Assembly (NCBI GenBank): GCA_017390475.1
Contig: JAFPBO010000014.1
Span: 62,001-126,000, forward strand
Direction: 5' to 3'
Source of the DNA: Loktanella sp.
GTDB taxonomy: Bacteria > Pseudomonadota > Alphaproteobacteria > Rhodobacterales > Rhodobacteraceae
Length of the DNA: 64,000 nucleotides
Below the pieces are notes generated by a model that worked only from the letters and a program-made list of their open reading frames with translations, was not told the origin of the DNA and ran no database searches. This document shows positions 1 to 9,393 of the stretch, in pieces. How positions within the stretch are numbered: the stretch's first letter is position 1; each line of letters starts with the position of its first letter. The translations under genes and the position numbers were made by a program.

Positions 1-1057
1 CCTTTTGCAAGGCCATCCCACCGGCAGAGGCGAATTTCAGGTGTTTGGGCGGGGTATCCAGAAACCACATTTCATTGTTCAGCCCGTTGAACAGGGTGTT
101 CACACCGCTGAGCCATGTGACTTTGTAATTCTCAAAGGCACGTTTGAGGTTCGTCAACGGGCGCGGATTCGGGATCAGGATGTTGCGCGCGCCGATGGAA
201 TAGAACCCCAGAAAATTCACCGTGAAGGCAAAGATATGATACAGCGGCAGGGCAGTCAGCGCGACCTCTTTGCCCTTTTCCAGATTGGTGATCATCGACA
301 TGGTCTGCGACATGTTCATCAGGATATTTGCGTGTGACAGCATCGCCCCCTTGGACACGCCCGTCGTGCCGCCGGTATATTGCAGGCAGGCGACATCGTC
401 GGGCTGGATCGTCCGGCGATACGCCTCGATCGCGTTGTGCAGGCTGTCATGTTTGGCGCGGCCTTTCGCGATCGCATCTGGCAGCCGGATATGCGGGACA
501 GTGATTGGCAGAACTGTCTTATCCCAATGTTTCTGCACCAGCCCGACAATCATCCGTGGCAGGGATGGCAGAAATTCCGCGACTTTGGTGACAATGACAT
601 GTTTGACCGGATAGGTCTTTACCGCCTCGGCCAGTTTATCGGCGAACATATCCACGACGACCACGGCGGCGGGTTCGGCATCGGCAAATTGCCTGGCCAT
701 CTCTTCGGCGGTGTAGAGCGGGTTGACGTTGACCAGCACGCAACCTGCCTTGAACACCGCCATGGCAGCCACTGGATAGGCCAGGCAATTGGGCACCTGT
801 ACGGCAACCCTGTCACCTGCCTGCAATCCGGCGATATCGCGCAGATAGACGGCCAGTGCACCCGACATTTCATCCGCCTGCCGGAAAGTCAGTGTGCCAT
901 TCATGCCGTTGGGCAGAACCGTCGTGAAGGCTGGCAAATCACCATAGACCGCAGCAGTCGATGTGATGAAATCCCCCAAGGACCGGTGCGACATGTCATT
1001 GATCGTTGTTGGTACCGACTGGCCATAAATGGCCGTCCATGGACGGTCTTCTCCCAC
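1..1057 (-). CDS. fadD: Long-chain fatty acid--CoA ligase, 5' part (cut by window edge)
   Basis: Activates fatty acids to acyl-CoA (acyl-adenylate mechanism) for beta-oxidation. About 352 N-terminal residues lie in the window and the C-terminus is outside. The AMP-binding P-loop YTGGTTGVSKGAMLSH is seen around residues 226-241. Near the edge the translation runs NYKVTWLSGVNTLFNGL and then SAGGMALQK, which matches the FadD core (GVNTLF, SAGGGMPVQ). I start it at a GTG at 1057 because GGGAGGAAG lies 5-6 bases upstream and the frame stays open to base 1. No upstream ATG fits. Family assignment is certain; chain-length preference is not visible. Confidence 0.9.
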   Translation of the reverse strand, partial: MGEDRPWTAIYGQSVPTTINDMSHRSLGDFITSTAAVYGDLPAFTTVLPNGMNGTLTFRQADEMSGALAVYLRDIAGLQAGDRVAVQVPNCLAYPVAAMAVFKAGCVLVNVNPLYTAEEMARQFADAEPAAVVVVDMFADKLAEAVKTYPVKHVIVTKVAEFLPSLPRMIVGLVQKHWDKTVLPITVPHIRLPDAIAKGRAKHDSLHNAIEAYRRTIQPDDVACLQYTGGTTGVSKGAMLSHANILMNMSQTMSMITNLEKGKEVALTALPLYHIFAFTVNFLGFYSIGARNILIPNPRPLTNLKRAFENYKVTWLSGVNTLFNGLNNEMWFLDTPPKHLKFASAGGMALQK

Positions 1058-1521
1058 AATGCTTCCTCCCAAAAGCCGTTTGGAAGAGCCTAACCGGAAT
1101 ATCACCTTTGTGAAGCCAATGATTGCGACACGACGTTACGTCGTGAACCCGGCCGATCATCCCCGCCAAGAATGTGCGTTTGCCGCACCCTATGGGCCGC
1201 AATTGCCCAGGCTGGGAACCCGGATTGGTTTTTTCAGCAATGCCGCTAGTCAAGGTAATCAGGGCGACGCTGCTTTTGGTATGATTCTGGACGATGCCAC
1301 CGCCTTGGCAGGACCGGACACCAACTATCGCCTGATCCGGTGACAGGGCTTGCGGCAATGACTGTATGATCTTTGGGCCGGCAGCGGATTTTGATGCGCA
1401 GGGTGGCCTGCCAATCGCGATGGCATATCCGGCCGTTGCGATCTGGTTGTCACCCGCAGCAACCAATCCGTTGGATCCGATGCCAGAGGCTTCGTCACGG
1501 TGATCCGCGTTTAGCGCAGCC
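1058..1521. other. Intergenic region without a supported gene
   Basis: This 464-base gap lies between the RND permease stop and the fadD start. Open frames exist on both strands, but none has a recognisable domain, and the longest minus-strand frame runs into the fadD start out of frame. It carries the CACGACG palindrome and presumably the fadD promoter. I see no clear terminator for the RND operon. Confidence 0.6.
1129..1145. promoter_or_regulatory. Palindrome upstream of fadD, candidate operator
   Basis: CACGACG and its exact reverse complement CGTCGTG are separated by TTA. The site lies 72 bases upstream of the GTG start of the acyl-CoA ligase gene. Perfect 7-bp arms in a promoter-sized gap suggest a repressor site, but the binding protein is unknown and a small RNA hairpin is also possible. 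Confidence 0.35.
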
Positions 1522-4500
1522 CTATTCCGCCGGAGCGGTCAGTGCCGTACCCGGCAAATGCCGCTTGGCGCGTTTTTCGACCAGCATCAGCATCGCCGGG
1601 GTCACCAGCAAGGTCAGCACCGTGGCAAAGACCAGCCCGCCTGCGATGGCGCTGGACAATTCTGTCCACCACTGGGTTGACGGGGCACCATAGACAATCT
1701 CGCGCGTGAAAAAGTTGATGTTCAGCCCGATCACCATCGGCATCAGCCCCAGCGCGGTCGTCACCGAGGTCAGCACCACCGGGCGCAGTCGCTGCGCCCC
1801 AGTGCGCAAGGCAGCCTCCAGCGCGGATTGCCCTGCGGCGCGCAATTCGTTGTAGGTATCGATCAGCACGATATTGTTGTTGACCACGATCCCGGCCAGC
1901 GCGATTACCCCGATCCCACCCATGACCACGCCAAAGGGTCTGCCGGTGATCATCAGCCCCAGCAACACGCCCGCGATGGAAAAGACGATGGCCGACATCA
2001 CGACGAAGGCCTGCCAGAAACTGTTGAACTGGGTCAGCAGGATCAGGAACATCAGCCCGATGGCGGACACAAAGGCACCGATCAGAAAGATCATCGATTC
2101 GGCCTGATCTTCTGCCTCACCACCAAATTTGATGCTGACGCTCGGGGGCAGATCAAGCGTGTCAATTGCCGCTTGCAAGGCCAGCGTCTGGTCATTGGCC
2201 AGCATCCCCGGTGCCACATCAGCCGAAATCGTCAGCACCCGGCCCTGATCGATACGGGTGATCACGCCGCTGCGCGGTGCCGGGTTGAAAGACACGAAAT
2301 TTGAAATCGGCACCAGCCCGACAGAGGTCGGCACACGCAGCGCTTCCAGTTCGGCCAGGGTGCGGCTTTCGGCCGGAAAACGCACGACGATATCAACTTC
2401 GCCATCGCCGTCTTCGGGACGGTAATTCGCAACATTGATCCCGGCGGTCAGCAATTGGACGGCCTGCCCCAACAGCGCAACATCAGCGCCGCTGCGTGCC
2501 GCCTCGGACCGGTCAACACTGATCTGCCATTCCACGCCGGGGCTGGGCCGCGAATCGACAACGTCGATAAAACCGCCGATACGGTCCATCGTTTCCAGGA
2601 TCGCCTGCACCGCTGCGGTCTGGTCAGCATCAATGCGACTGTAGATTTCCAGATTGATCGGCTTGCCGCCGCCGGGGCCACCGGCGTCGGTCTGGACCTG
2701 CACCTCAATCCCGGGGATTTCGGCCATGTCAGCGCGGATATCCTCGGCAATCAGGGCGACAGGCCGACGGGTATCCCAATCGGTCAGTTCCAACTGCAGC
2801 CCGCCGATCACATCACCGCCGTCGCGCGTCCCACCGGAGCGGGCGTAGATGCTGGCAATCTCGTCATATGCGGCAAGTCGGGACTCGACCTGGCGGATCA
2901 GGGCGTCTTGTTCAAAGATCGAAAAATTATCCTTGGCCAGAATTTCGACCTGGGCATATTCAGGTTCAACCTCGGGAAAAAAAGTCAGCCCATTGCCAAA
3001 ATGGCCATAAGCCACGAAAGACGCCACCAGCGCGATCATCGCCACGCTCAGCGTGGTCCAGGGGCGCAGGATAGACCATTCCAGCACGCGGATATAGCCG
3101 CCCATGAAACCGGTCATATCACGCGGATCACCATGTTCGGCCGCATGCAATTGCGCCTTGGCCTGGGCGGTCTGGCCCTGGCGCTTACCGATCAGACCAC
3201 CGACGACAGGGATAAAGATCAGCGCCATGAACAATGACGCCGACAGCGTCACGATCACGGTGATCGGCAGGAATTTCATGAATTCGCCCACGACACCGGT
3301 CCAAAACAGCAGCGGAAAGAACACACAAAGCGTGGTCGCGGTCGAGGCGATGATCGGCCAGGCCATCCGCTTTGCCGCGCGGGCATAGGCGGTGCGCGGG
3401 TCATCACCTTCGTGCAGATAGCGGTCGGCCAGTTCGACGGTCACAATCGCCCCGTCCACCAGCATGCCCACCACCAGGATCAGCGAGAACAGCACCACGA
3501 TATTCATCGTGAAACCCATGAAATACAGCACGGCAACGCCAGACAAAAACGCACCGGGAATGGCCAACCCCACCAGCACCGAGGATCGCAGCCCCAGCGC
3601 ATAGACCACGACGATCATCACCAGAATGATCGCCGCGATCACATTGGCTTCTAGATCGGACAGCATGGTCTTGACGGTTTTGCTTTCGTCGAGTGTATAG
3701 CTGATCTCTACATTGTCGGGCCATTCCTGTTGCTCGCGCTCAATGACCTCGCGCACGGCATCCACGGTATCGATGATATTGGCACCAGCGCGTTTCTTGA
3801 TTTCCAGCGCCAGCGCGGGCTGGCCATTGATCCGGGCAAAACCGGTCGGGTCCTCGAATGTACGCCGGATCGTGGCGACATCTGCAAAGGTCACGACGGT
3901 CTGTCCCCGCGTAATGATCGGCAGATCCATCACGTCCTGCACATTTTCGATCAACCCCGGCACTTTCAGGACGATGCGTCCGGCCTCACTTTCGATAGCA
4001 CCGGCGGCGATCAGCTGGTTGTTGCGGGTGATGGACCCGATCAATTCGTCAAAGGACAGGTTGTAGGTTTCAAACACGGTGGGGTCGATCAGGACCTCAA
4101 GCAATTCATCACGCTTGCCGGCGACATCAACCTCCAGCACACCGCTCAGCGCCTCGATCTCATCTTTCAGGTCGTCTGTCAGCGCGTTCAGTGTGCGTTC
4201 TGGAACCGGGCCGGACAAGATCACCGTCAGGATCGGGAACAATGCGGTGTTAATCTCGGTCACGGTCAGCTGCACGTTGTCGGGCAGGTCATTTTCGGCC
4301 TTGTCAGCCGCCTGTCGCACGTCATCCAGCGCAGTGCCGGCATCATAGCCGGGCTCAAACTCCAGCTGCACTGTCGCAAAACCTTCGCCAGCCTTGGCGA
4401 TCATGGTCTTGAGCCCGGTCAGAGACGCAAATTGCGTCTCCATCGGGCGCACCAGCACATCTTCGGAATCCTGTGGCGAAATGCCGTCCAGTGTGGTCGA

Positions 4501-4644
4501 GACATAGACGACCGGGATCGTGACCTCTGGATTGCTTTCCTTGGGGATCGCGATATAGGCCAGCGCGCCAATCAGCAGCAGAAAGCTCAGGATCAAACCG
4601 ATGACCTTGCTGCGGCTGAAAACAGCGTCGATGATCCCGTTCAT
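1522..4644 (-). CDS. RND efflux transporter, inner-membrane permease
   Basis: Proton-driven exporter of the AcrB/MexB (HAE-RND) superfamily in the cytoplasmic membrane. It is 1040 residues, the usual length. The N-terminus has the first membrane helix (LILSFLLLIGALAYIAIPKE). Two large periplasmic loops alternate with two helix bundles. Helix 4-like VVGMLVDGAIVTVE and the C-terminal GVIALAGIVVNNNIVLIDT are typical. The start overlaps the stop of the membrane fusion protein gene by four bases (ATGA), so the two are translationally coupled. There is no outer-membrane channel gene beside them. Substrate cannot be read from the sequence. Confidence 0.95.
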   Translation of the reverse strand: MNGIIDAVFSRSKVIGLILSFLLLIGALAYIAIPKESNPEVTIPVVYVSTTLDGISPQDSEDVLVRPMETQFASLTGLKTMIAKAGEGFATVQLEFEPGYDAGTALDDVRQAADKAENDLPDNVQLTVTEINTALFPILTVILSGPVPERTLNALTDDLKDEIEALSGVLEVDVAGKRDELLEVLIDPTVFETYNLSFDELIGSITRNNQLIAAGAIESEAGRIVLKVPGLIENVQDVMDLPIITRGQTVVTFADVATIRRTFEDPTGFARINGQPALALEIKKRAGANIIDTVDAVREVIEREQQEWPDNVEISYTLDESKTVKTMLSDLEANVIAAIILVMIVVVYALGLRSSVLVGLAIPGAFLSGVAVLYFMGFTMNIVVLFSLILVVGMLVDGAIVTVELADRYLHEGDDPRTAYARAAKRMAWPIIASTATTLCVFFPLLFWTGVVGEFMKFLPITVIVTLSASLFMALIFIPVVGGLIGKRQGQTAQAKAQLHAAEHGDPRDMTGFMGGYIRVLEWSILRPWTTLSVAMIALVASFVAYGHFGNGLTFFPEVEPEYAQVEILAKDNFSIFEQDALIRQVESRLAAYDEIASIYARSGGTRDGGDVIGGLQLELTDWDTRRPVALIAEDIRADMAEIPGIEVQVQTDAGGPGGGKPINLEIYSRIDADQTAAVQAILETMDRIGGFIDVVDSRPSPGVEWQISVDRSEAARSGADVALLGQAVQLLTAGINVANYRPEDGDGEVDIVVRFPAESRTLAELEALRVPTSVGLVPISNFVSFNPAPRSGVITRIDQGRVLTISADVAPGMLANDQTLALQAAIDTLDLPPSVSIKFGGEAEDQAESMIFLIGAFVSAIGLMFLILLTQFNSFWQAFVVMSAIVFSIAGVLLGLMITGRPFGVVMGGIGVIALAGIVVNNNIVLIDTYNELRAAGQSALEAALRTGAQRLRPVVLTSVTTALGLMPMVIGLNINFFTREIVYGAPSTQWWTELSSAIAGGLVFATVLTLLVTPAMLMLVEKRAKRHLPGTALTAPAE

Positions 4645-5783
4645 GGCTGGACCAATGCCGTCAGGTTTTGCGTCTGTGGCCGGGGATCAACCGCATCACC
4701 ATCGGTCACGAAACCCTGACCGATGGTGATGATCCGCGCGGTATCAGGCAATCCGGCGATCCAGATCCCGTCGGTCTGGGCGCGCACAATCTCGACCAGT
4801 GAAAACACGACGCGGTTGTCGTCATCCACGGTCTTGATCCCGAGTTCGCCATTCGTACCAAGTGACAGCACCGCAGGCGACACGAAATGACCCCGTGCCT
4901 GCCCGGTTGGCACCGACACACGTGCGCTCAACCCGGCGGGCATCACGCTGTCAGGGTTGTCGACGGCGATTTCGACCCGGAATGTTCGGGTCTGCTGATC
5001 GGCATTGGCCCCGATAAAGGTGACGGTACCGCTTTTCTGTTCGCCGGTGATGAAGGACACTTCAGCCTCTTGCCCGGTCTGCAACCGCGACAGCGCCTGT
5101 TGCGGTACCTGTACGACGACGGTCAATGGATCATTGTCCAGAACTTCGGCAACGGTATCGCCACTGTCGACAAATTCGCCTTCATTGATGGTCAGGTCAT
5201 TCAGCCGCCCAGCGAAAGGCACGGTGATCGCCGTGTTCTTGACCTGATCCTCTGCCGTGGTCACTGCAGCCTCTGCTGCAGCCTGTGCTGCGCGCGCCTG
5301 CGAGACCCGATCCTCGGTCGCGACGCCGCGCCCTTGCAGGGCCAGCGCATTTTCAAAGTCGCGCCGCGCCTGTGCCAGTTGTGTCTGCGCCTGCAACAAT
5401 TGTGATTGGGCGATAGTGTCGTCGATCCGCGCGATTTCCTGCCCGGCGGTCACCAGATCACCGCGCGAGACGGGAACAGAGGCGATCTGACCACCAGCCT
5501 TGGCGCGGATCGTTGCTGTCCGGTCGGGAATTGACTGACCCTCAGCCGTCAGCACCAGCGGCACATCCTGCGCCACCGAATCTATCACGGCCACGCTGAT
5601 CGTGCGCTCCGCAGGAACCTCTGCCCCGTCCAGCGCTGCCGCCGAAGGCAGCACGATCCCGCTGCCCATCCATCCGACCAGCGCCAGAACCAGAAAACCG
5701 GCGATCCATTTCGACCGCCCGGCCCCTTTGTCCGTATCGAATTGCAGTTGTCCCGTCTGATTAAGGGGCGTTTCACCAGCCAT
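4641..5783 (-). CDS. RND efflux periplasmic adaptor (membrane fusion protein)
   Basis: Bridges the RND pump to an outer-membrane channel. The 380-residue protein has an N-terminal membrane anchor (WIAGFLVLALVGWMGSGIVL), a lipoyl/biotinyl-like half-motif (IRAKAGGQIASVPVSRGDLVTAGQ), a short alpha-hairpin rich in Ala/Gln around residues 120-170, a second lipoyl half (ITVPFAGRLNDLTINEGEFV) and a beta-barrel domain. The ATG at 5783 is preferred over an in-frame start 93 bases upstream because AAGGAAAA lies just before it and the protein then begins ahead of the anchor. First gene of the efflux operon. Confidence 0.93.
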   Translation of the reverse strand: MAGETPLNQTGQLQFDTDKGAGRSKWIAGFLVLALVGWMGSGIVLPSAAALDGAEVPAERTISVAVIDSVAQDVPLVLTAEGQSIPDRTATIRAKAGGQIASVPVSRGDLVTAGQEIARIDDTIAQSQLLQAQTQLAQARRDFENALALQGRGVATEDRVSQARAAQAAAEAAVTTAEDQVKNTAITVPFAGRLNDLTINEGEFVDSGDTVAEVLDNDPLTVVVQVPQQALSRLQTGQEAEVSFITGEQKSGTVTFIGANADQQTRTFRVEIAVDNPDSVMPAGLSARVSVPTGQARGHFVSPAVLSLGTNGELGIKTVDDDNRVVFSLVEIVRAQTDGIWIAGLPDTARIITIGQGFVTDGDAVDPRPQTQNLTALVQP

Positions 5784-5829
5784 CTGGTTTTCCTTGTTGC
5801 AAGACTGCGGCAGGCCTTTCGCCGATCGG

Positions 5830-5841
5830 CCTACAGGTAGG
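5830..5841. promoter_or_regulatory. Small palindrome upstream of the efflux operon
   Basis: CCTACAGGTAGG is symmetric (CCTAC/GTAGG around AG) and lies about 46 bases upstream of the adaptor start in the region divergent to pxpB. Its form suits a TetR-type site, but no regulator gene is adjacent. The assignment is tentative. Confidence 0.25.
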
Positions 5842-6016
5842 AAGGTTGGGTCAACGATACCAGATGCAAGCGTCAATTTAGCACGACATTCTCACAACAA
5901 GCTTATGGCTGTTGCCTATTTGTGTGCCAACTGCCCGGCAGAGGGCAATTGACCCCGGTCTGGACATTCCCCCATGCCGCATGCCTAACTCTGCCCGGCC
6001 CAAGCAGGAGCAGCGG

Positions 6017-6760
6017 ATGCCTGAAATCATGTCCCCACTGGCTGACCCCGCCTTTTGCCCTTTGGGGGTTGATGGCGTGCTGGTCCGGTTCGCGCGCGCG
6101 CTGACGGCAGAGGCGAATGCCAGCGCCAGCGGCTTTTGTGCGCAGATCAAGGCGGCGGCACTGCCAGGGGTGACAGAACTGGCATCGTCGCTGACCTCGG
6201 TGCGCGTAGGATTTGATCCGGCGGTGACGGACCGGCAGCGTATCACCGCACAGCTACGCGATCTGTTGACCGGTCTGCAAAGCGCCGACACCTCGCCCCG
6301 CCGCCTGTGGCGCATCCCGGTGGCATTCGGCCCAAGCCATGCGCCGCAGCTGCATGAAGCAGCGCAGCTTGCAGGGTTAACCGCCGAACAGGCTGTTGCA
6401 GAAATCACCACAACGATGCTGCGCGTGCTGGCAATCGGTTTTGCCCCCGGCCAGCCCTATCTGGGGCTGATGCCCCTGCATTGGGATATCCCACGCCAGT
6501 CAGACCTGACCCCGCATGTGCCGCGCGGCGCATTGGTCACGGCGGTGCGCCAGCTGATCATTTTCGCCGCCGATACCCCCACCGGCTGGCGGCAGATTGG
6601 ACAAAGCGCGTTCTCCGTCTGGCAGCCAGACAGCGACACGCCCTTCCTGCTGGATGCGGGGGACGGGTTGCAGTTCGTCGCGGTATCCGATGACACTTTG
6701 CGTGATCTGCAGGCCAATCCCGACAGCAATGGCGGCGCGCGCTGCGAGGTTTTGCGCTGA
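6017..6760 (+). CDS. pxpB: 5-oxoprolinase subunit PxpB (KipI / allophanate hydrolase subunit 1 family)
   Basis: With PxpA and PxpC it hydrolyses 5-oxo-L-proline to glutamate using ATP, in the cytoplasm. The family core IGFAPGQPYLG and the following ...PRGALVTAV...TPTGWRQIGQS segment are clear. Length is 247 residues with the ATG at 6017, chosen because AGGAG lies six bases upstream; an in-frame upstream extension has no such site. The stop overlaps the pxpC start (TGATG). The same fold occurs as urea amidolyase C-terminal parts, but the adjacent PxpA homologue favours 5-oxoprolinase. Confidence 0.9.
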   Translation: MPEIMSPLADPAFCPLGVDGVLVRFARALTAEANASASGFCAQIKAAALPGVTELASSLTSVRVGFDPAVTDRQRITAQLRDLLTGLQSADTSPRRLWRIPVAFGPSHAPQLHEAAQLAGLTAEQAVAEITTTMLRVLAIGFAPGQPYLGLMPLHWDIPRQSDLTPHVPRGALVTAVRQLIIFAADTPTGWRQIGQSAFSVWQPDSDTPFLLDAGDGLQFVAVSDDTLRDLQANPDSNGGARCEVLR

Positions 6761-7779
6761 TGCCGGTCCTGACACTGCATAGCGCCGGCCCCGGTGTGAC
6801 GGTCCAGGACCTCGGCCGTCCCGGCTGGACCGCGCAGGGCCTGTCACGCGGCGGTGCCGCCGACCGGCTTGCCGTATTGGAAGCCGCGGCTTTGCTGCAT
6901 CAGGACAGCGGTTTTGCAGTGCTGGAAATGATCGGCTTTGGCGGGGTCTTCAGTAGCGATCAACCAACACGTTTCGTCCTGACCGGGGCCGGGATGCAGG
7001 CCAGTATAGATGGCGCGGCGGTGCCGCCCTACACCACACAATTGCTGCCCGCGGGCGCGCAGCTCACCATCGGCGGTGCCCGGCATGGGGTATTCGGCTA
7101 TCTGGCCTTTGCCGGTGGTATTCTGACAGAACCCGTGATGGACAGCCGCGCCACCCATCTGACCGCAGGGCTGGGGCGGGCGCTGGCGGCAGGGGACACC
7201 CTGCCACTGGGCGATGATCCCAGACCCGACATGCCACCGCAGCGGCTGAACCCACCCGACCGCTGCAACGGCGGGATGGTCCGGATGATGACCGGTCCGC
7301 AGACCGATTTGTTTGATGAACAGACTCTTGCCGATTTTCTTGCCACATCGTTCCGACGCAGCCCGCGGGGCAACAGGCAAGGTGTCCGACTGGACCATGA
7401 CGGCGCATCATTCGCGGCCAAGGGCGGGCTGAGCGTCACGTCTGACCTGATCGTGCCCGGCGATGTGCAGCTGACCGGCGACGGCGTTCCCTATGTGCTG
7501 CTGACAGAATGCCAGACCATCGGCGGCTACCCCCGCATCGGCACCGTGATTCCGGCAGACCTGCCCCGCGTGGCGCAGGCCGCGCCCGGCACCGCGCTGC
7601 AATTCACGCTACTCGATCTCGCTGCAGCGGATGCAACGGCAGAGCCTGACATGGCCGTGCTGCGCCGCCTGCAACAGGCCCGCCAGCCATTGATCCGCGA
7701 CCTGCATGACATCGCCGATCTCTTGGGCTACCAACTGATCAGTGGTGTCACTGCAGGTGACGATCTGGAACAGGACTGA
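6760..7779 (+). CDS. pxpC: 5-oxoprolinase subunit PxpC (biotin-dependent carboxyltransferase-like)
   Basis: KipA / allophanate hydrolase subunit 2 family, 339 residues, usual length. The N-terminal signature SAGPGVTVQDLGRPGW is characteristic, followed by SRGGAADRLA. It forms the second half of the PxpBC complex that works with PxpA on 5-oxoproline. The start ATG overlaps the pxpB stop by one base (TGATG), and the stop lies two bases before the pxpA start, so the three are one translational unit. Confidence 0.9.
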   Translation: MPVLTLHSAGPGVTVQDLGRPGWTAQGLSRGGAADRLAVLEAAALLHQDSGFAVLEMIGFGGVFSSDQPTRFVLTGAGMQASIDGAAVPPYTTQLLPAGAQLTIGGARHGVFGYLAFAGGILTEPVMDSRATHLTAGLGRALAAGDTLPLGDDPRPDMPPQRLNPPDRCNGGMVRMMTGPQTDLFDEQTLADFLATSFRRSPRGNRQGVRLDHDGASFAAKGGLSVTSDLIVPGDVQLTGDGVPYVLLTECQTIGGYPRIGTVIPADLPRVAQAAPGTALQFTLLDLAAADATAEPDMAVLRRLQQARQPLIRDLHDIADLLGYQLISGVTAGDDLEQD

Positions 7780-7780
7780 C

Positions 7781-8557
7781 ATGACAATCACAATCGATCT
7801 GAACGCCGATATGGGCGAAAGCTTTGGCCCATGGACCATGGGCGATGATGCGGCTTTGCTGGATATCATCACCTCGGCCAATGTGGCTTGCGGCTTTCAC
7901 GCGGGCGACCCCGATGTGATGGATCAGACCATGCGCAATGCTGTTGCGCGCGGTGTGGGCATCGGCGCGCATCCCGGTTTTGCCGATCTCAAAGGGTTCG
8001 GTCGCCGCGATCTGCCGATCCCAGCGGATGAATTGGCCAATGCCGTCGCCTATCAGCTGGGTGCGGCGCAGGCGATGGCACGGCGCGCCGGTGGCCGGGT
8101 CCGGCATCTGAAGCTGCATGGCGCGCTGGCCAATATGGCCTCGGTCGATGTGGAACTGGCGCGCAGCTGCTATCAGGCCGCGCTGGAGGTGGACCCCGAT
8201 CTGGTGATCATGGTGCTGGCCGCCACGGCACAGGAACAGGCCGCACGCGCCTTGGGCTGCAACTGGGCGGGAGAGATTTTCGCCGATCGCGCCTATAATG
8301 ACGATGCCACTTTGGTGGACCGCCGCCAGCCCGGTGCCGTGCTGCATGACCCTGATGTGGTCGGCCCGCGCATTCTGGCGATGTTGCAGGCCAATGCGAT
8401 CATCACCGCCAGCGGCAAACATATACCCTGCAAGATCGACACGATCTGCCTGCATGGCGACACGCCCGGCGCTGTCGCCATCGCGCGCGGCTTGCGCGAT
8501 CACCTCACACAGGCGGGGGTCACGCTTGCCTCGCTTTCATCCCGGAGTTCGTCATGA
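7781..8557 (+). CDS. pxpA: 5-oxoprolinase subunit PxpA (LamB/YcsF family)
   Basis: LamB/YcsF-type subunit of the 5-oxoprolinase complex; 258 residues. The N-terminus DLNADMGESFGPW and SANVACGFHAGDPDVM are the family signature, with GIGAHPGFADLKGFGRR and VRHLKLHGAL following. The start at 7781 follows AGGA at suitable distance; an earlier in-frame ATG would lie inside pxpC. The stop overlaps the allE start by four bases (ATGA). Confidence 0.92.
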   Translation: MTITIDLNADMGESFGPWTMGDDAALLDIITSANVACGFHAGDPDVMDQTMRNAVARGVGIGAHPGFADLKGFGRRDLPIPADELANAVAYQLGAAQAMARRAGGRVRHLKLHGALANMASVDVELARSCYQAALEVDPDLVIMVLAATAQEQAARALGCNWAGEIFADRAYNDDATLVDRRQPGAVLHDPDVVGPRILAMLQANAIITASGKHIPCKIDTICLHGDTPGAVAIARGLRDHLTQAGVTLASLSSRSSS

Positions 8558-9366
8558 CCAATTACTACGCCCCCACAGGTGGTCTGCCCGCGCAAACTGA
8601 TATGCTGACCGGGCGCGCAGTATTCACCACCGCCTATGCCGTGATCCCCAAGGGCGTGATGACCGATATCGTCACCAGCAACCTGCCGTTCTGGGAAAAG
8701 ACCCGGGCATGGGTACTGGCGCGGCCCTTGTCAGGCTTTGCCGAGACCTTCAGCCAGTATGTTGTCGAGGTCGCTCCCGGTGGCGGCAGCACCCGGCCCG
8801 AGACGGATAAGGCGGCACAAGGCGTGATCTTTGTGGTCAAGGGCGGCTTTACCCTGACCATCGCGGGCGAAGCACGTGCCATGCGCCCCGGCAGCTATGC
8901 CTATCTGCCCGCCGGTTGCGACTGGCAGGTCCATAATGACAGTGAGACACCCACGACATTCCACTGGGTGCGCAAGATTTACCGCGCAGTCGATGGCATC
9001 GCGACACCCGCAGCTTTTGTCACCGACGAAGGCGCTGCGACGACCGTGGCGATGCCCGATACGGATGGTGTCTGGGCCACCACCCGTTTTGTCGATCCGG
9101 CCGATATGCGCCACGATATGCATGTCAATATCGTTACCCTGCAACCGGGTGGTGTGATCCCCTTTGCCGAAACCCATGTGATGGAACACGGGCTTTACGT
9201 GCTGGAAGGCAAGGCGGTCTATCGGCTCAATCAGGATTGGGTCGAGGTCGAGGCGGGCGATTTCATGTGGCTGCGCGCCTTTTGCCCACAGGCTTGTTAT
9301 GCAGGCGGGCCGGGGCCTTTCCGCTATCTGCTTTATAAGGACGTAAACCGGCATATGCCCTTGTAA
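8554..9366 (+). CDS. allE: (S)-ureidoglycine aminohydrolase (bicupin)
   Basis: Releases ammonia from (S)-ureidoglycine to give (S)-ureidoglycolate in purine (allantoin) breakdown. 270 residues with two cupin domains. In the C-terminal cupin the Mn ligands are present as Glu206, His208, His212 and Gln246, and the substrate-binding Tyr261-Lys262 (YKDVNRHM) is also kept, so the enzyme should be active. It is the last gene of the pxpBCA cluster and starts inside the pxpA stop (ATGA). No other allantoin gene lies in the window, which makes this placement unusual. Confidence 0.88.
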   Translation: MTNYYAPTGGLPAQTDMLTGRAVFTTAYAVIPKGVMTDIVTSNLPFWEKTRAWVLARPLSGFAETFSQYVVEVAPGGGSTRPETDKAAQGVIFVVKGGFTLTIAGEARAMRPGSYAYLPAGCDWQVHNDSETPTTFHWVRKIYRAVDGIATPAAFVTDEGAATTVAMPDTDGVWATTRFVDPADMRHDMHVNIVTLQPGGVIPFAETHVMEHGLYVLEGKAVYRLNQDWVEVEAGDFMWLRAFCPQACYAGGPGPFRYLLYKDVNRHMPL

Positions 9367-9393
9367 CCACGTCATGCCACCGGCAGGATATGT

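Noticed and set aside
996-1466. Minus-strand open frame of 156 codons in the fadD-RND gap
   Set aside because: It overlaps the fadD start out of frame, shows no domain or convincing codon pattern, and would compete with the fadD promoter region.
3730-4719. Long open frame opposite the RND permease gene (plus strand)
   Set aside because: It has the His/Gln-rich composition of an antisense shadow in GC-rich DNA, has no domain, and lies wholly inside a certain gene.
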